From Paractinoplanes bogorensis (GTDB lineage Bacteria > Actinomycetota > Actinomycetes > Mycobacteriales > Micromonosporaceae): DNA of 64,000 nt. The stretch is from positions 124,001 to 188,000 of the forward strand of contig NZ_JAHKKG010000014.1 of NCBI RefSeq assembly GCF_018829635.1, read 5' to 3'. Position 1 is the first letter of the stretch; the number at the start of each line of letters is the position of its first letter. A program made the position numbers and the translations under genes. Under the pieces are notes generated by a model that did no database searches, was not told where the DNA came from, and was given only the letters and a program-made list of their open reading frames with translations. Shown here in pieces: positions 34,944-42,808 of this stretch.

Positions 34944-35656
34944 TGGGCGTGCCTTCCCGCGAGGACCGGCGTCTGGCGCACGTCGTGCACGATGCGGCCG
35001 TCGACCAGCCGAATCAGCCGCTTGGTGCGGTCGCCCACCTCGGGCTCGTGGGTGATCAGCACGATCGTGCGGCCGGCCGCGTTGAGCTGGTCGAACACGG
35101 TGAGCACGTCCTCGGTCGAGCGGGTGTCCAGGTTGCCGGTGGGCTCGTCGGCCAGCAGCAGGGCGGGCTCGGTGACCAGGGCCCGGGCCACGGCGACGCG
35201 CTGCTGCTGGCCGCCGGAGAGCTGGTTGGGCTCGTGGCGTGCGCGGTCGGCCAGCCCGACGACGTCGAGCGCCTCCAGGGCCCGGCGGCGGCGCTCCCGG
35301 GGTTTGACCCCGGCGTAGGCGAGCGGGAGTTCGACGTTGGCCACTGCCGACGTACGGGGAATGAGGTTGAACGCCTGGAAGATGAACCCGATGAGCCGGT
35401 TGCGGGCCAGCGCCAGCTGACGGTCCGCGAGCTTGCTCACGTCGACGCCGTCGAGCAGGTACGTGCCGGTGGAGGGCACGTCCAGGGCGCCGAGGATGTT
35501 CATCAGGGTCGACTTGCCCGAGCCGGACGAACCCATGATGGCCACGTAGTCGCCGCGTTCGACGGTCAGTGTGACCCCGGCCAGCGCGTGCACGGTGGCC
35601 TCGCCCTCGCCGTAGATCTTCTTCAGGTCGCGGACGTCGAGGACCGGCCGGCTCAT
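34940..35656 (-). CDS. MacB-type ABC exporter ATP-binding protein
   Basis: A 238-residue LolD/MacB-class ATPase with Walker A MGSSGSGKSTLMNILGALD, family motif FIFQAFNLIPRTSAVANVEL, signature NQLSGGQQQRVAVARALVTE and Walker B LLLADEPTGNLDTRSTEDVL. The ATG at 35656 overlaps the adaptor stop by 4 bp; the longer open frame upstream overlaps the adaptor gene and is rejected. It energises the permease encoded 73 bp downstream. Confidence 0.94.
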   Translation of the reverse strand: MSRPVLDVRDLKKIYGEGEATVHALAGVTLTVERGDYVAIMGSSGSGKSTLMNILGALDVPSTGTYLLDGVDVSKLADRQLALARNRLIGFIFQAFNLIPRTSAVANVELPLAYAGVKPRERRRRALEALDVVGLADRARHEPNQLSGGQQQRVAVARALVTEPALLLADEPTGNLDTRSTEDVLTVFDQLNAAGRTIVLITHEPEVGDRTKRLIRLVDGRIVHDVRQTPVLAGRHAQ

Positions 35657-36873
35657 CGTCCGCCACCCTGGAAGCCGCCGGGTGCGCCGCCCCCGCCGGG
35701 GAATCCGCCCGTGCCTCCGCCCGGGAACCCGCCGCCGCCCGGGAAGCCGCCCTGGGTGCCGCTGCCCGACGTGGTCGACGTGGTGGTGAGCACGACCTGC
35801 TCGCCCGCCGTGACCCCATCGGTGATCTGGGTGGCGCTGTCGCCCTCGAGCCCGATCTCGACCTGGCGCACCTCCTGGGTGCCGTTGGCCACGACCGTGA
35901 CCGAGTGCCGGTTGCCGACCGTGGTGATCGCGGCCGAGTTGACCATCAGCGCGTCGGCGACGCTGCCCGTGGTGACGGCGACGCTGACCGTCTGGCCCGC
36001 CTTGACCCCGGTCGGCACCTTGTCGAGCGAGAGCGTCACCCCGTACGTGACCACGTTGTTGGACGTTGTCGCCGAGGGGTCGACGGCCGTCACCTTGGCG
36101 GCCTCTTCTGTGCCGCTGAGCGCGTTCCACGTCACCGTGGCGGCCTGCTTCTCCTTGAGCTTGGTCGCGTCGGCCTCGGCGAAGGCAGCCGTGATCTGCA
36201 TCTTGGTGAGATCCTGGATCTCGACGAAGCCGCTGCTGCTGGACGTGGTGGAGCTGGTGCTGGTGTTTTGCTGGGCACCACCCTGGCTGCCGCTGCCGCT
36301 GCCGCTGCTGCTTCCGCTTCCACTCGATGAGCTGCCGAGGGTGCCGTTCACCGCCGTCACCGTGCCGGCCATCGGCGCCTTGAGCACCGTGCCGGTCACC
36401 GCGGCCTCGGCCTCGTCGACGGCCAGTTCGGCCTGCTCGACCGCGTTCTCGGCGGTCGACGTGTCGGAGCCGGCGCTCTCGGCCCGGTCGAGCGAGTCGT
36501 TCGCGGCGTCCAGGTCGGCGTTGGCCGCGTCCAGCGAACGCTGGGCGTCGGCCGGGTCGACCTTGGCCAGCACCTGGCCCTTGGTCACCTTCTGGCCGAC
36601 CTTGACGTTGATCGCGGTGACCGTACCGCCGGTGACGAAGCTGGCCGTGGCGGTGCTGGCGCTCTCGACCGTCCCGTCCGCGGTCACGGTCTTGGTCACG
36701 GTCCCCTGCTGCACGGCGACGGTGCGGGCCGAGGCGTTCGCGGCCGGGGTGGCATCCGTGCCGGCCAGGGACTGGTAGGCCCAGAATCCCCCGGCGACGA
36801 GGGCGACGCCCAGGGCGGTGTTGACCGCCACCGTGGGTCGTCGCAGGTTGAGGCGCGCTGGCATGCCGGACAC
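35653..36873 (-). CDS. Membrane-fusion (HlyD/MacA-like) adaptor of ABC exporter
   Basis: A 406-residue periplasmic-adaptor-type protein. One N-terminal helix (PTVAVNTALGVALVAGGFWA) is followed by a biotinyl-lipoyl half-motif (GGTVTAINVKVGQKVTKGQV), a coiled-coil hairpin (QRSLDAANADLDAANDSLDR), the second lipoyl half (VLKAPMAGTVTAVNG) and beta-barrel domains. Between the hairpin region and the barrel is a Ser/Gly/Thr-rich insert, and the C-terminus is Gly/Phe/Pro-rich (FPGGGGFPGGGTGGFPGG). The start at GTG 36873 or ATG 36864 is uncertain because neither has a strong ribosome-binding site. It probably gathers substrate for the MacB permease. Confidence 0.88.
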   Translation of the reverse strand: MSGMPARLNLRRPTVAVNTALGVALVAGGFWAYQSLAGTDATPAANASARTVAVQQGTVTKTVTADGTVESASTATASFVTGGTVTAINVKVGQKVTKGQVLAKVDPADAQRSLDAANADLDAANDSLDRAESAGSDTSTAENAVEQAELAVDEAEAAVTGTVLKAPMAGTVTAVNGTLGSSSSGSGSSSGSGSGSQGGAQQNTSTSSTTSSSSGFVEIQDLTKMQITAAFAEADATKLKEKQAATVTWNALSGTEEAAKVTAVDPSATTSNNVVTYGVTLSLDKVPTGVKAGQTVSVAVTTGSVADALMVNSAAITTVGNRHSVTVVANGTQEVRQVEIGLEGDSATQITDGVTAGEQVVLTTTSTTSGSGTQGGFPGGGGFPGGGTGGFPGGGGAPGGFQGGGR

Positions 36874-36905
36874 TGTGTCGGCCCGGCCTCGGAGCAGCTT
36901 GTGGA

Positions 36906-38483
36906 CTAGCTCGGAACCACCTCAAAGTCGTTGGCCGGCATCAGCACGCGGAACGTCGCTCCCCCGCCGGGCGTCTCCTCCAGCTCGACCCAGCCGCCGT
37001 GGCCGTGCACGAAGGCGGCCACGATCGACAGGCCCAGGCCGGAACCGCCGCCCTTGCCGCGATAACGGCTCGAATCGGCGCGGTAGAGCCGCTCGAAGAC
37101 GCGGGGCGCGTGCTCGGCCGGGATGCCCGGGCCGTTGTCAGCCACCTCGACCACGGCGAGCTTGCCCATCGTCGGGGCCGCGTTGCCGGTGACGACGCTG
37201 CCCGGAGCGGGCGGGCGCGGCGGGGTCAGGCCGACCCGTACGGTGACCTCGGTCTCCGGAGGGGTGTGCTGGAGCGCGTTGGCGACCAGGTTGGTGACGA
37301 TCTGCCGCAGCGCGTGCTCGTCGCCCAGCACCGTCGGCGGTTCGAAGGTCTCGTCCCCGTCGGCCAGGCTGTCCAGCTGCACCACCCGTTCGGGGGCGCG
37401 GGCGTGCGCGTCGCGGAGCGTATCGGCCGCCACCTCGAGCAGGTCGACCGGCTTGCGGGCGAGCGGGCGCTGCTGGTCGAGCCGGGCCAGCATCAGCATG
37501 TCCTCGACCAGCAGGCTCATCCGTCCGGACTCGCTCTCGATCCGCTGCAGGGCCGGGCCGGGCTCGACCCCGCCCCGCCGGTACAGCTCGGCGAACCCCT
37601 TGATCGAGGTCAGCGGGGTGCGCAGCTCGTGCGAGGCGTCGGCCAGGAACTGGCGCATCCGCTGCTCGGAGGCGGTGCGGGCGTCGACCTCGGCCTCGAT
37701 CCGGCCCAGCATCGAGTTGAGGGCCAGGCCGAGTCGTCCGGGTTCGGTGTGCGGGTCGGCGCCGATGACGCGGCCGCTCAGGTTGCCGCCCGAGATGTCG
37801 GTGGCCAGACGTTCCATGTCGTTGAGCGGGCGCAGTCCCAGCCGTACGACGAAAGCCGCCCCCAGCCCCAGCAGCGCGAGCACGAGCAGGCTGACCGCGG
37901 CGTCGATGAGCAGCAGGCGATCGGTGGTCTGTTTCAGCTCGTTCAGCGAGACGCCGACCACCGCGACACCGTTGATGTTGCGGTTGGTCACGGCGATCAG
38001 CCGCCAGGCGGTGCCGTCGGCCGCGACCAGCTTGCCCGGCTCGTTGAGCGAGGGCATGGCGGACACCTGGTCGATCGTGGGTATGGAGGCGAGGCTGAGC
38101 GTGCCCTCGGCCGGAACCACCTGGGTCGCCTCCACGGAGCCGTCCCCGTGGAACCAGTAGATGACCTGCTCGGGGCCGAGGCCCTTGAGGACGTTCCCGC
38201 CCGCGGACATCGGCCGCACACCCCGGGCCGGGGCCGCCATGTTGGCCGGGATCGGGAGCCCGTTGATGTCCGGCACCGATTTGGACAGCGGGCCGCCGGC
38301 CGCGTGCAACTGGTCGTCGATGCGTTCGAGCAGATAGCTGCGGATCAGCAGCAGCCCGGCGACGTTGGCGATGATCAGCGCGACCGCCGTCAGTGCGGCC
38401 ACCACCAGGACGAGCCGGGCCCGCAGAGTCCAGTGTCTCCAGCGCCGTGGCCGCGTCCAGTTCCCCCGTGTGAGCGCGATCAT
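36906..38483 (-). CDS. Sensor histidine kinase
   Basis: A 525-residue HAMP-containing kinase. Two helices (RLVLVVAALTAVALIIANVA near residue 25; LLVLALLGLGAAFVVRLGL near 195) flank an extracytoplasmic sensor of about 140 residues. After HAMP comes the H-box FLADASHELRTPLTSIKGFA (phosphorylated His), then an N-box-type region (IVTNLVANALQHTPPETEV), a G1 box EVADNGPGIPAEH and G2 GGGSGLGLSIV. The ATG at 38483 starts 1 bp after the response regulator stop; the frame upstream overlaps that gene and is rejected. With the regulator at 38485 it probably senses envelope stress or the exporter's substrate. Confidence 0.93.
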   Translation of the reverse strand: MIALTRGNWTRPRRWRHWTLRARLVLVVAALTAVALIIANVAGLLLIRSYLLERIDDQLHAAGGPLSKSVPDINGLPIPANMAAPARGVRPMSAGGNVLKGLGPEQVIYWFHGDGSVEATQVVPAEGTLSLASIPTIDQVSAMPSLNEPGKLVAADGTAWRLIAVTNRNINGVAVVGVSLNELKQTTDRLLLIDAAVSLLVLALLGLGAAFVVRLGLRPLNDMERLATDISGGNLSGRVIGADPHTEPGRLGLALNSMLGRIEAEVDARTASEQRMRQFLADASHELRTPLTSIKGFAELYRRGGVEPGPALQRIESESGRMSLLVEDMLMLARLDQQRPLARKPVDLLEVAADTLRDAHARAPERVVQLDSLADGDETFEPPTVLGDEHALRQIVTNLVANALQHTPPETEVTVRVGLTPPRPPAPGSVVTGNAAPTMGKLAVVEVADNGPGIPAEHAPRVFERLYRADSSRYRGKGGGSGLGLSIVAAFVHGHGGWVELEETPGGGATFRVLMPANDFEVVPS

Positions 38484-38484
38484 C

Positions 38485-39231
38485 TCAGTCTTCGCCACCG
38501 CGTGGCAGGCGCAGCGCGTAGCCGACACCGCGGACGGTGTGGATCAGCGGCGGGTCGGTCTTGTCGATCTTGCGGCGCAGGTAGTAGACGTACGACTCGA
38601 CGATGCGCCCGTCGCCACCGAAGTCGTACTTCCAGACCCGGTCCAGGATCTGCGCCTTGCTCACCACCCGGCCCGCGTTGACCAGCAAGTATTTGAGCAG
38701 GTTGAACTCGGTCGGCGAGAGGTCGACGACCCGGCCCGCCCGGCGCACCTCGTGGGCGTCCTCGTCCATCTCGAGGTCGGCGTACCGCAGCACGCCCCGG
38801 CCCTCGCCCGGCGTGTCCAGCTCGGGGCGGGTGCGGCGCAGGATCGCCCGGATCCGCAACACGACCTCTTCGAGGCTGAACGGCTTGGTCACGTAGTCGT
38901 CGGCGCCGGCCGACAGCCCCGAGATGCGGTCCTCGAGCGCGTCCCGCGCGGTCAGGAACAGCACCGGCACCCGGGAACCCCGCGCCCGCAACCGCTTGGC
39001 GATCTCGAAGCCGTCCAGGTCGGGCAGCATCACGTCGAGCACGATCAGGTCGGGTTCGAACTCGGCGGCCGCGGCCAGCGCGCGATGGCCGGTCTCGGCC
39101 ACCCGCACCTCGAACTCGACCAGGCGCAGGGTCGCGCTGAGCAGCGCGGAGATGTTGGGTTCGTCGTCGACGACGAGAACCCGGGCGACGCGGGGCGGGG
39201 CTTCACCCATTCGTGTTTCGGTCAGCACCAC
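38485..39231 (-). CDS. OmpR-family response regulator
   Basis: A 248-residue regulator. The receiver has RVLVVDDEPN (acidic pair), DLIVLDVMLPDLDG (phospho-Asp), FLTARD and DDYVTKPFSLEEV (Lys). The C-terminal winged helix includes LSPTEFNLLKYLLVNAGRVV and VESYVYYLRRKIDKTDP. The GTG at 39231 has no Shine-Dalgarno but follows a GATACT-like box by 5 nt, so translation may be leaderless; an ATG at 39210 is the alternative. Two TTGACAGC direct repeats lie about 60-80 bp upstream and are candidate binding sites. It probably controls the exporter operon and itself. Confidence 0.92.
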   Translation of the reverse strand: MVLTETRMGEAPPRVARVLVVDDEPNISALLSATLRLVEFEVRVAETGHRALAAAAEFEPDLIVLDVMLPDLDGFEIAKRLRARGSRVPVLFLTARDALEDRISGLSAGADDYVTKPFSLEEVVLRIRAILRRTRPELDTPGEGRGVLRYADLEMDEDAHEVRRAGRVVDLSPTEFNLLKYLLVNAGRVVSKAQILDRVWKYDFGGDGRIVESYVYYLRRKIDKTDPPLIHTVRGVGYALRLPRGGED

Positions 39232-39290
39232 GAAGAAGTATCAACGCCACCTAGGAATTTGCTATGAACTTGTGTTGAGTCGGCTGTACC

Positions 39291-39309
39291 GCTGTCAACT
39301 TGCTGTCAA
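39291..39309 (-). promoter_or_regulatory. Direct repeat TTGACAGC x2, 11-bp period, upstream of response regulator
   Basis: On the minus strand TTGACAGC occurs at 39309-39302 and 39298-39291, one helical turn apart. It is directly after the stop of the upstream adaptor gene and 60-80 bp before the regulator start. OmpR-family dimers typically bind such head-to-tail repeats, so it may be an autoregulatory activator site. Confidence 0.5.
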
Positions 39310-40614
39310 TCACCACGACCGTACGATCTCGTCGCCGTCCGCCAGACCACTGGTGATCTCGGTGTACTGGTCCCCGCGCAGGCCCACGACCACCTTCGTA
39401 CGGGAGCCGTTCTTCAGGACCGTGCCTTGATCGCCCGAGACATCGTGCACCGCCGTGCTCGGCACGCGCAGCACCTCCTCCTTGGCTCCGGTGGTGACCC
39501 GGACCGAGGCGCTCTGGCCCACCAGCAGGCCTTCCGGCGCGGTGTCGAAGGCGAGCAGCACGCCGTACCGGACCATCGTGCCGTCACTGGTGCCGACCGG
39601 ATCGACCTGCACGACGGTGGCCTTGAACTCATCGCCGGCCCGGTCGGCCAGGGTGACCACCGCCTTCTGGGCCAGGGCCAGCCGGTCGCTGTCGGCCTCG
39701 GGGAAGGCGGCACTGATCTGCATGTCATAGATGTCGGCCAGCGTTATGAAGGCGTTACCTGCGCTTACCTGACTGCCCACCTTGCCGCTTACGGTCAGTA
39801 TCTTGCCGGCGATCGGCGCCTTGATCGTCGTGCCGGCCAGCGCGTCCTCGGCGTTCTCGAGGGTGGTGCGGGCCTGGATCACACGCTGCTCGGCGCTGAG
39901 GACGGCGTCACCACCGCCGCCCTGCTGCATGCCGCCGCCGCTGTTGTTGCTGCCGCCGCTGTTGTTGCCGCTGCAGGTCCCGCTGCCCCCGCCCGCGGGC
40001 GCGCCACCGGTCGGCGTGCCGCCGCGCGTGGGTGCCGTGGTTTTCGGCGGCGTGGACGCCGGGGCGCTGCGGGTCGGTGACGTGGTCGGGGCCGCCGTGG
40101 TCGGCCGGGTGGTCGTCGGGCTCGTCGTCCCGGTCGGGCTCGGCGTGGGCGTGGGCGTGCTCGACGGTGGTGTGTAGGCCGCGGGGACGTTCGCCGCGCA
40201 GGTGGTGGTCGTGGTGCTCGCCTTGCCGGCGTTGTCCTGGGCCTCTTCGAGCGCGTCCTCGGCGTCGTCGAGCGAGTCCTGCGCGTCGTCGACCGCCTCG
40301 GCCGCGTCGGTGTCGTCGACCTTGGCGAGGACCTGGCCGGCCGTGACGGTGGTGCCCGCGCGTACGGAAACGCTCTCGACAGTGCCCTCGACGGCGAACG
40401 ACAGGCTGCGCGTCTGAGCCGGCTGTACGGTCCCGGTGGTCGCGACCTCGGCCGTCACGGCGCCCCGATCGACGGCGACGGTGGTGGCCGCTTCCGGCTC
40501 CTCCTTGGCGTCGGCGCCCATCGCCCGGACCACTCCGAAGACGATCAGCGCGAGCACGACGACGGCCGCGGCGGCCCAGATCCAGCGCCGTCGACCGGCC
40601 AGTGCTTCACCCAT
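39310..40614 (-). CDS. Membrane-fusion adaptor with long Pro/Thr/Ser insert
   Basis: A 434-residue HlyD/MacA-like protein with one N-terminal helix (RRRWIWAAAAVVVLALIVFG). Half-lipoyl VEGTVESVSVRAGTTVTAGQ precedes a helix (DAEDALEEAQDNAGKA). An insert of about 100 residues follows, rich in Pro, Thr, Ser, Gly and Asn with two Cys near its ends. The return helix (EQRVIQARTTLENAEDALAG), lipoyl half (IKAPIAGKILTVSGKVG) and barrel domains come next. It has no transporter gene of its own; it lies upstream of the regulator/kinase/MacAB unit and resembles the second adaptor at 35653. It may serve the same exporter. Confidence 0.85.
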   Translation of the reverse strand: MGEALAGRRRWIWAAAAVVVLALIVFGVVRAMGADAKEEPEAATTVAVDRGAVTAEVATTGTVQPAQTRSLSFAVEGTVESVSVRAGTTVTAGQVLAKVDDTDAAEAVDDAQDSLDDAEDALEEAQDNAGKASTTTTTCAANVPAAYTPPSSTPTPTPSPTGTTSPTTTRPTTAAPTTSPTRSAPASTPPKTTAPTRGGTPTGGAPAGGGSGTCSGNNSGGSNNSGGGMQQGGGGDAVLSAEQRVIQARTTLENAEDALAGTTIKAPIAGKILTVSGKVGSQVSAGNAFITLADIYDMQISAAFPEADSDRLALAQKAVVTLADRAGDEFKATVVQVDPVGTSDGTMVRYGVLLAFDTAPEGLLVGQSASVRVTTGAKEEVLRVPSTAVHDVSGDQGTVLKNGSRTKVVVGLRGDQYTEITSGLADGDEIVRSW

Positions 40615-40703
40615 GGGCCGGAAGTGTTGACCACCGTCCTCGCCGCCGCCTCCAATCGACCTCGGAGTTGCCTGGGAGGACCGTCCCTCAGCACTCCGCC
40701 TCA

Positions 40704-40918
40704 GTGCTGGCCGTCCGTGCTGGCCGTCCGTGCTGGCCGTCCGTGCTGGTCGTCCGTGCTGGTCGTCCGTGCTGGTCGTCCGTCAGCCCCGCCTCAGCGC
40801 TGGTCGCCCGTCAGCCCCGCCACAGTGCTGGCCGTCCGTCAGCCCCGCCTCCGCACTGGGCGCCGCAAGCCCCGGCTCACTACTGGTCGCCGCAAGCCCC
40901 GGCTCACTACTGGTCGCC
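40704..40918. repeat. Composite minisatellite: 13-bp x6, 28-bp x3, 27-bp x2
   Basis: 40704-40781 holds six units of GTGCTGGCCGTCC (three with GGCC, three with GGTC). 40782-about 40864 holds three 28-bp units beginning GTCAGCCCCGCC. 40865-40918 holds two identical 27-bp units beginning GCAAGCCCCGGC. All share a (C/G)CTGG(T/C)CG core, so they look like one repeat evolving through different lengths. The marR-type stop (40907-40909) is in the last 27-bp unit. The array therefore fills the space between the marR end and the adaptor start. Confidence 0.9.
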
Positions 40919-41347
40919 GCAGTCGTCGGCGATCTTGTCGAGCAGGCGGGCCAGTTGGTCGCGCTCGGCCGGGGACAGGGCGGCGAACAGCTCGTCGTCG
41001 GCCTGGGCCAGCACCTGATCGACGGCCCGCAGCGCGCCTGCACCCTCGGCCGTCATCGTGACGATGTGCCGGCGACGGTCGGCCGGGTCACGCTGCCGGG
41101 ACACCAGGCCCAGACCCTCCAGCTCGTTGAGAACGGCGACCAGCGCGCTCGGGTCGACCCCGAGCAGGTCGATCAGGGCCTGCTGGCCGACCGGCCCCTC
41201 GGCCAGCAGCCGCAGGGTGAACGACGACCGCAGGGTCAGACCGGCCCCGGCCAGGGCGTCGCGCACCCGGGCCCCGGCGGCCGCCCCGCGACCGGCGAGC
41301 TGCACTCCGAGCTGAACCGGCGCCGTCGAGCGTGTGAGCGATGCCAT
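40907..41347 (-). CDS. MarR-family transcriptional regulator
   Basis: A 146-residue winged-helix regulator. LTLRSSFTLRLLAEGPVGQQ and ALIDLLGVDPSALVAVLNEL form the DNA-binding helices; LGLVSRQRDPADRRRHIVTM is the wing with the family D-xRxR/H motif; AERDQLARLLDKIADD is the dimerisation helix. The ATG at 41347 is 21 bp from a large palindrome in the intergenic space shared with doxX. It probably represses the DoxX gene in response to a phenolic or oxidative signal, as in many MarR/DoxX pairs. Its stop lies inside a minisatellite. Confidence 0.9.
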   Translation of the reverse strand: MASLTRSTAPVQLGVQLAGRGAAAGARVRDALAGAGLTLRSSFTLRLLAEGPVGQQALIDLLGVDPSALVAVLNELEGLGLVSRQRDPADRRRHIVTMTAEGAGALRAVDQVLAQADDELFAALSPAERDQLARLLDKIADDCGDQ

Positions 41348-41367
41348 GCCGATACTCTACCCAGCTC

Positions 41368-41393
41368 AAATCGTTGTAAGCTTCCAACGATTT
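41368..41393. promoter_or_regulatory. MarR operator (9-bp inverted repeat)
   Basis: AAATCGTTG and CAACGATTT are perfect inverted repeats separated by 8 bp. They lie in the 73-bp space between the divergent marR and doxX starts in an AT-rich patch. The size and symmetry fit a MarR dimer site controlling both genes. Confidence 0.8.
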
Positions 41394-41420
41394 ACTAGCG
41401 CCAATCGTCCGGGAGCATCC

Positions 41421-41771
41421 ATGTTCATCGCCTACACCGTTTTCGCCATCGTCTTCGCCCTGGCCGTCGCCGCCAGCGCCACGGCCAAGCTCCGCCGGGC
41501 CGACAACGTCACCACCAGCCTGGCCGCCGCCGGCGTGCCCGAGTCGTGGTTCAACCGGCTGGCGCTGCTGCAGTTCGCGGGCGCGGCCGGTCTGCTCGTC
41601 GGCATCGCGTGGCGGCCGCTGGGCATCGCCGCCGCGGTCGGCCTGGTGATCTACTTCGCCGGGGCGGTGGGCTTCCACGTGCGCACCCGCGACTTCAAGG
41701 GCATGCCGATGCCGCTCGTGCTGGTCGTGCCCTCGGCCGTGGCGCTGGCCCTCGGCATCGCCTCGGCCTGA
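41421..41771 (+). CDS. DoxX-family membrane protein
   Basis: A 116-residue protein with four membrane helices: AYTVFAIVFALAVAASATAK, LALLQFAGAAGLLVGIAW, IAAAVGLVIYFAGAVGFHVR and PMPLVLVVPSAVALALGIAS. The loop ADNVTTSLAAAGVPESWFNR is typical of the short DoxX-like (DUF4345/DoxX_2) group. The ATG at 41421 has GGGAG 5 nt upstream; the frame stays open to 41334, across the operator, so the later start is preferred. DoxX proteins are linked to thiol/redox or quinone stress; the MarR-type neighbour fits induction by such stress. Confidence 0.88.
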   Translation: MFIAYTVFAIVFALAVAASATAKLRRADNVTTSLAAAGVPESWFNRLALLQFAGAAGLLVGIAWRPLGIAAAVGLVIYFAGAVGFHVRTRDFKGMPMPLVLVVPSAVALALGIASA

Positions 41772-41785
41772 CACGGCCACAGCGT

Positions 41786-41916
41786 GAGCGGGCCGCCGAC
41801 CTCAGCGGGCCGCCGACCTGAACGAGCCACCAGCCTGAGCGAGCCGCCGACCTGAACGAGCCACCGACCTCAGCGAGCCACCGACCTGAACGAGCCACCA
41901 GCCTGAACGGCCCGCT
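41786..41916. repeat. 17-bp tandem repeat (7.7 copies) after doxX
   Basis: Seven 17-bp units (41786-41904) and a 12-bp partial unit follow each other without gaps. The consensus is GA(A/G)CGAGCC(A/G)CCGACCT with variants CAGCG at the start and CCAGCCT at the end. The array begins 15 bp after the doxX stop. The remaining space to 42212 (about 296 bp) contains no recognisable gene, RNA or terminator; it should contain the promoter of the lipoprotein gene at 42213. Confidence 0.9.
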
Positions 41917-42212
41917 TAACCGAGTCGCCGTCTTGACCGCTGACGGCATCGCGTTGACCGCCGGCTTGCGGCGGCAGTGGCGCAGGTCAGCGACGCAGCA
42001 CGCCCCGGAGACGGCGGCCGGGGCTGGGCGCCGGGGCATGGGAGGCACAGCTTCCGCACAGCGGTTTCGAGGGAATTCCGAGGCGGCGCCGACGTGGTGA
42101 CGAGGTCGGGGGGTTTGGGTGGGTCGTCATCCGCGGCGCCCTCACGAGTGCCGATGGAGGCGTCGTCCGGCCTCCGCCCCGCGGCGGCTCATCCCCTCGG
42201 AAAGAAGGCATC

Positions 42213-42806
42213 GTGTCCAGGAACAAGGCTTACCGCCGCGCGGCGGCTCTGCTCGTGGCCTCGGCGGCCGTTGCGCTGACCGCGGCCTGCGGGGGCGGCT
42301 CCGGCGACACGAACAGCGACGGCAGCAATGGCGGCAACGGCGGCGGCGGGATGAACAGCGCGTTCACCGCCTACACCGACTGCTTGAGCCAGAACGGCGT
42401 CACGATCACCATGCCCTCGGGCGGACCGCGCGGGGCCGGGCGACCGTCGGGGATGCCGGAGGGTGGTTTCCCGTCGGGGATGCCGCGGCCGGAAGGTAGT
42501 GCCGGACCCGGCGGAGGCGGTTTCCCGGGCGGGGGCGGCATGTTCCAGAAGCCGGAAGGGGTCGACGACGCGACCTGGCAGAAGGCTCAGGAGGCGTGCT
42601 CGTCGCTGCGGCCATCGGGGCGTCCGGGCGGCGGCATGGGCAACGGCAACCGGGGCAACGGGCAGAACGCGGCCTACCTGAACTGCCTCAAGGAGAACGG
42701 TGTCACCGACACGTCCAAGCTGGACACCAGCGACGCCACGGTGAAGAAGGCGATCGAGACCTGCAAGGTGCTCCAGCCGACGGCGAGCGCGACCCCGACC
42801 GCCTGA
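42213..42806 (+). CDS. Lipoprotein with duplicated Cys-containing module
   Basis: A 197-residue exported lipoprotein. The signal peptide MSRNKAYRRAAALLVASAAV ends at lipobox Cys26 (LTAAC). After a Gly/Asn/Ser linker come two copies of a Cys module: first AYTDCLSQNGVT (Cys57) to AQEACSSLRPS (Cys129), second AYLNCLKENGVTD (Cys158) to AIETCKVLQPT (Cys184). The first copy has a Gly/Pro/Met-rich insert. GTG 42213 has GAAAGAAGG upstream. I do not recognise a function; paired Cys suggest disulfides or metal binding at the cell surface. Its 3' end nearly abuts the convergent gene (2 bp). Confidence 0.78.
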   Translation: MSRNKAYRRAAALLVASAAVALTAACGGGSGDTNSDGSNGGNGGGGMNSAFTAYTDCLSQNGVTITMPSGGPRGAGRPSGMPEGGFPSGMPRPEGSAGPGGGGFPGGGGMFQKPEGVDDATWQKAQEACSSLRPSGRPGGGMGNGNRGNGQNAAYLNCLKENGVTDTSKLDTSDATVKKAIETCKVLQPTASATPTA

Positions 42807-42808
42807 GT

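Noticed and set aside
41786..41916. CRISPR or iteron array
   Set aside because: 17-bp units without spacers, no replication or cas gene nearby, located after a gene stop; a simple minisatellite fits better.
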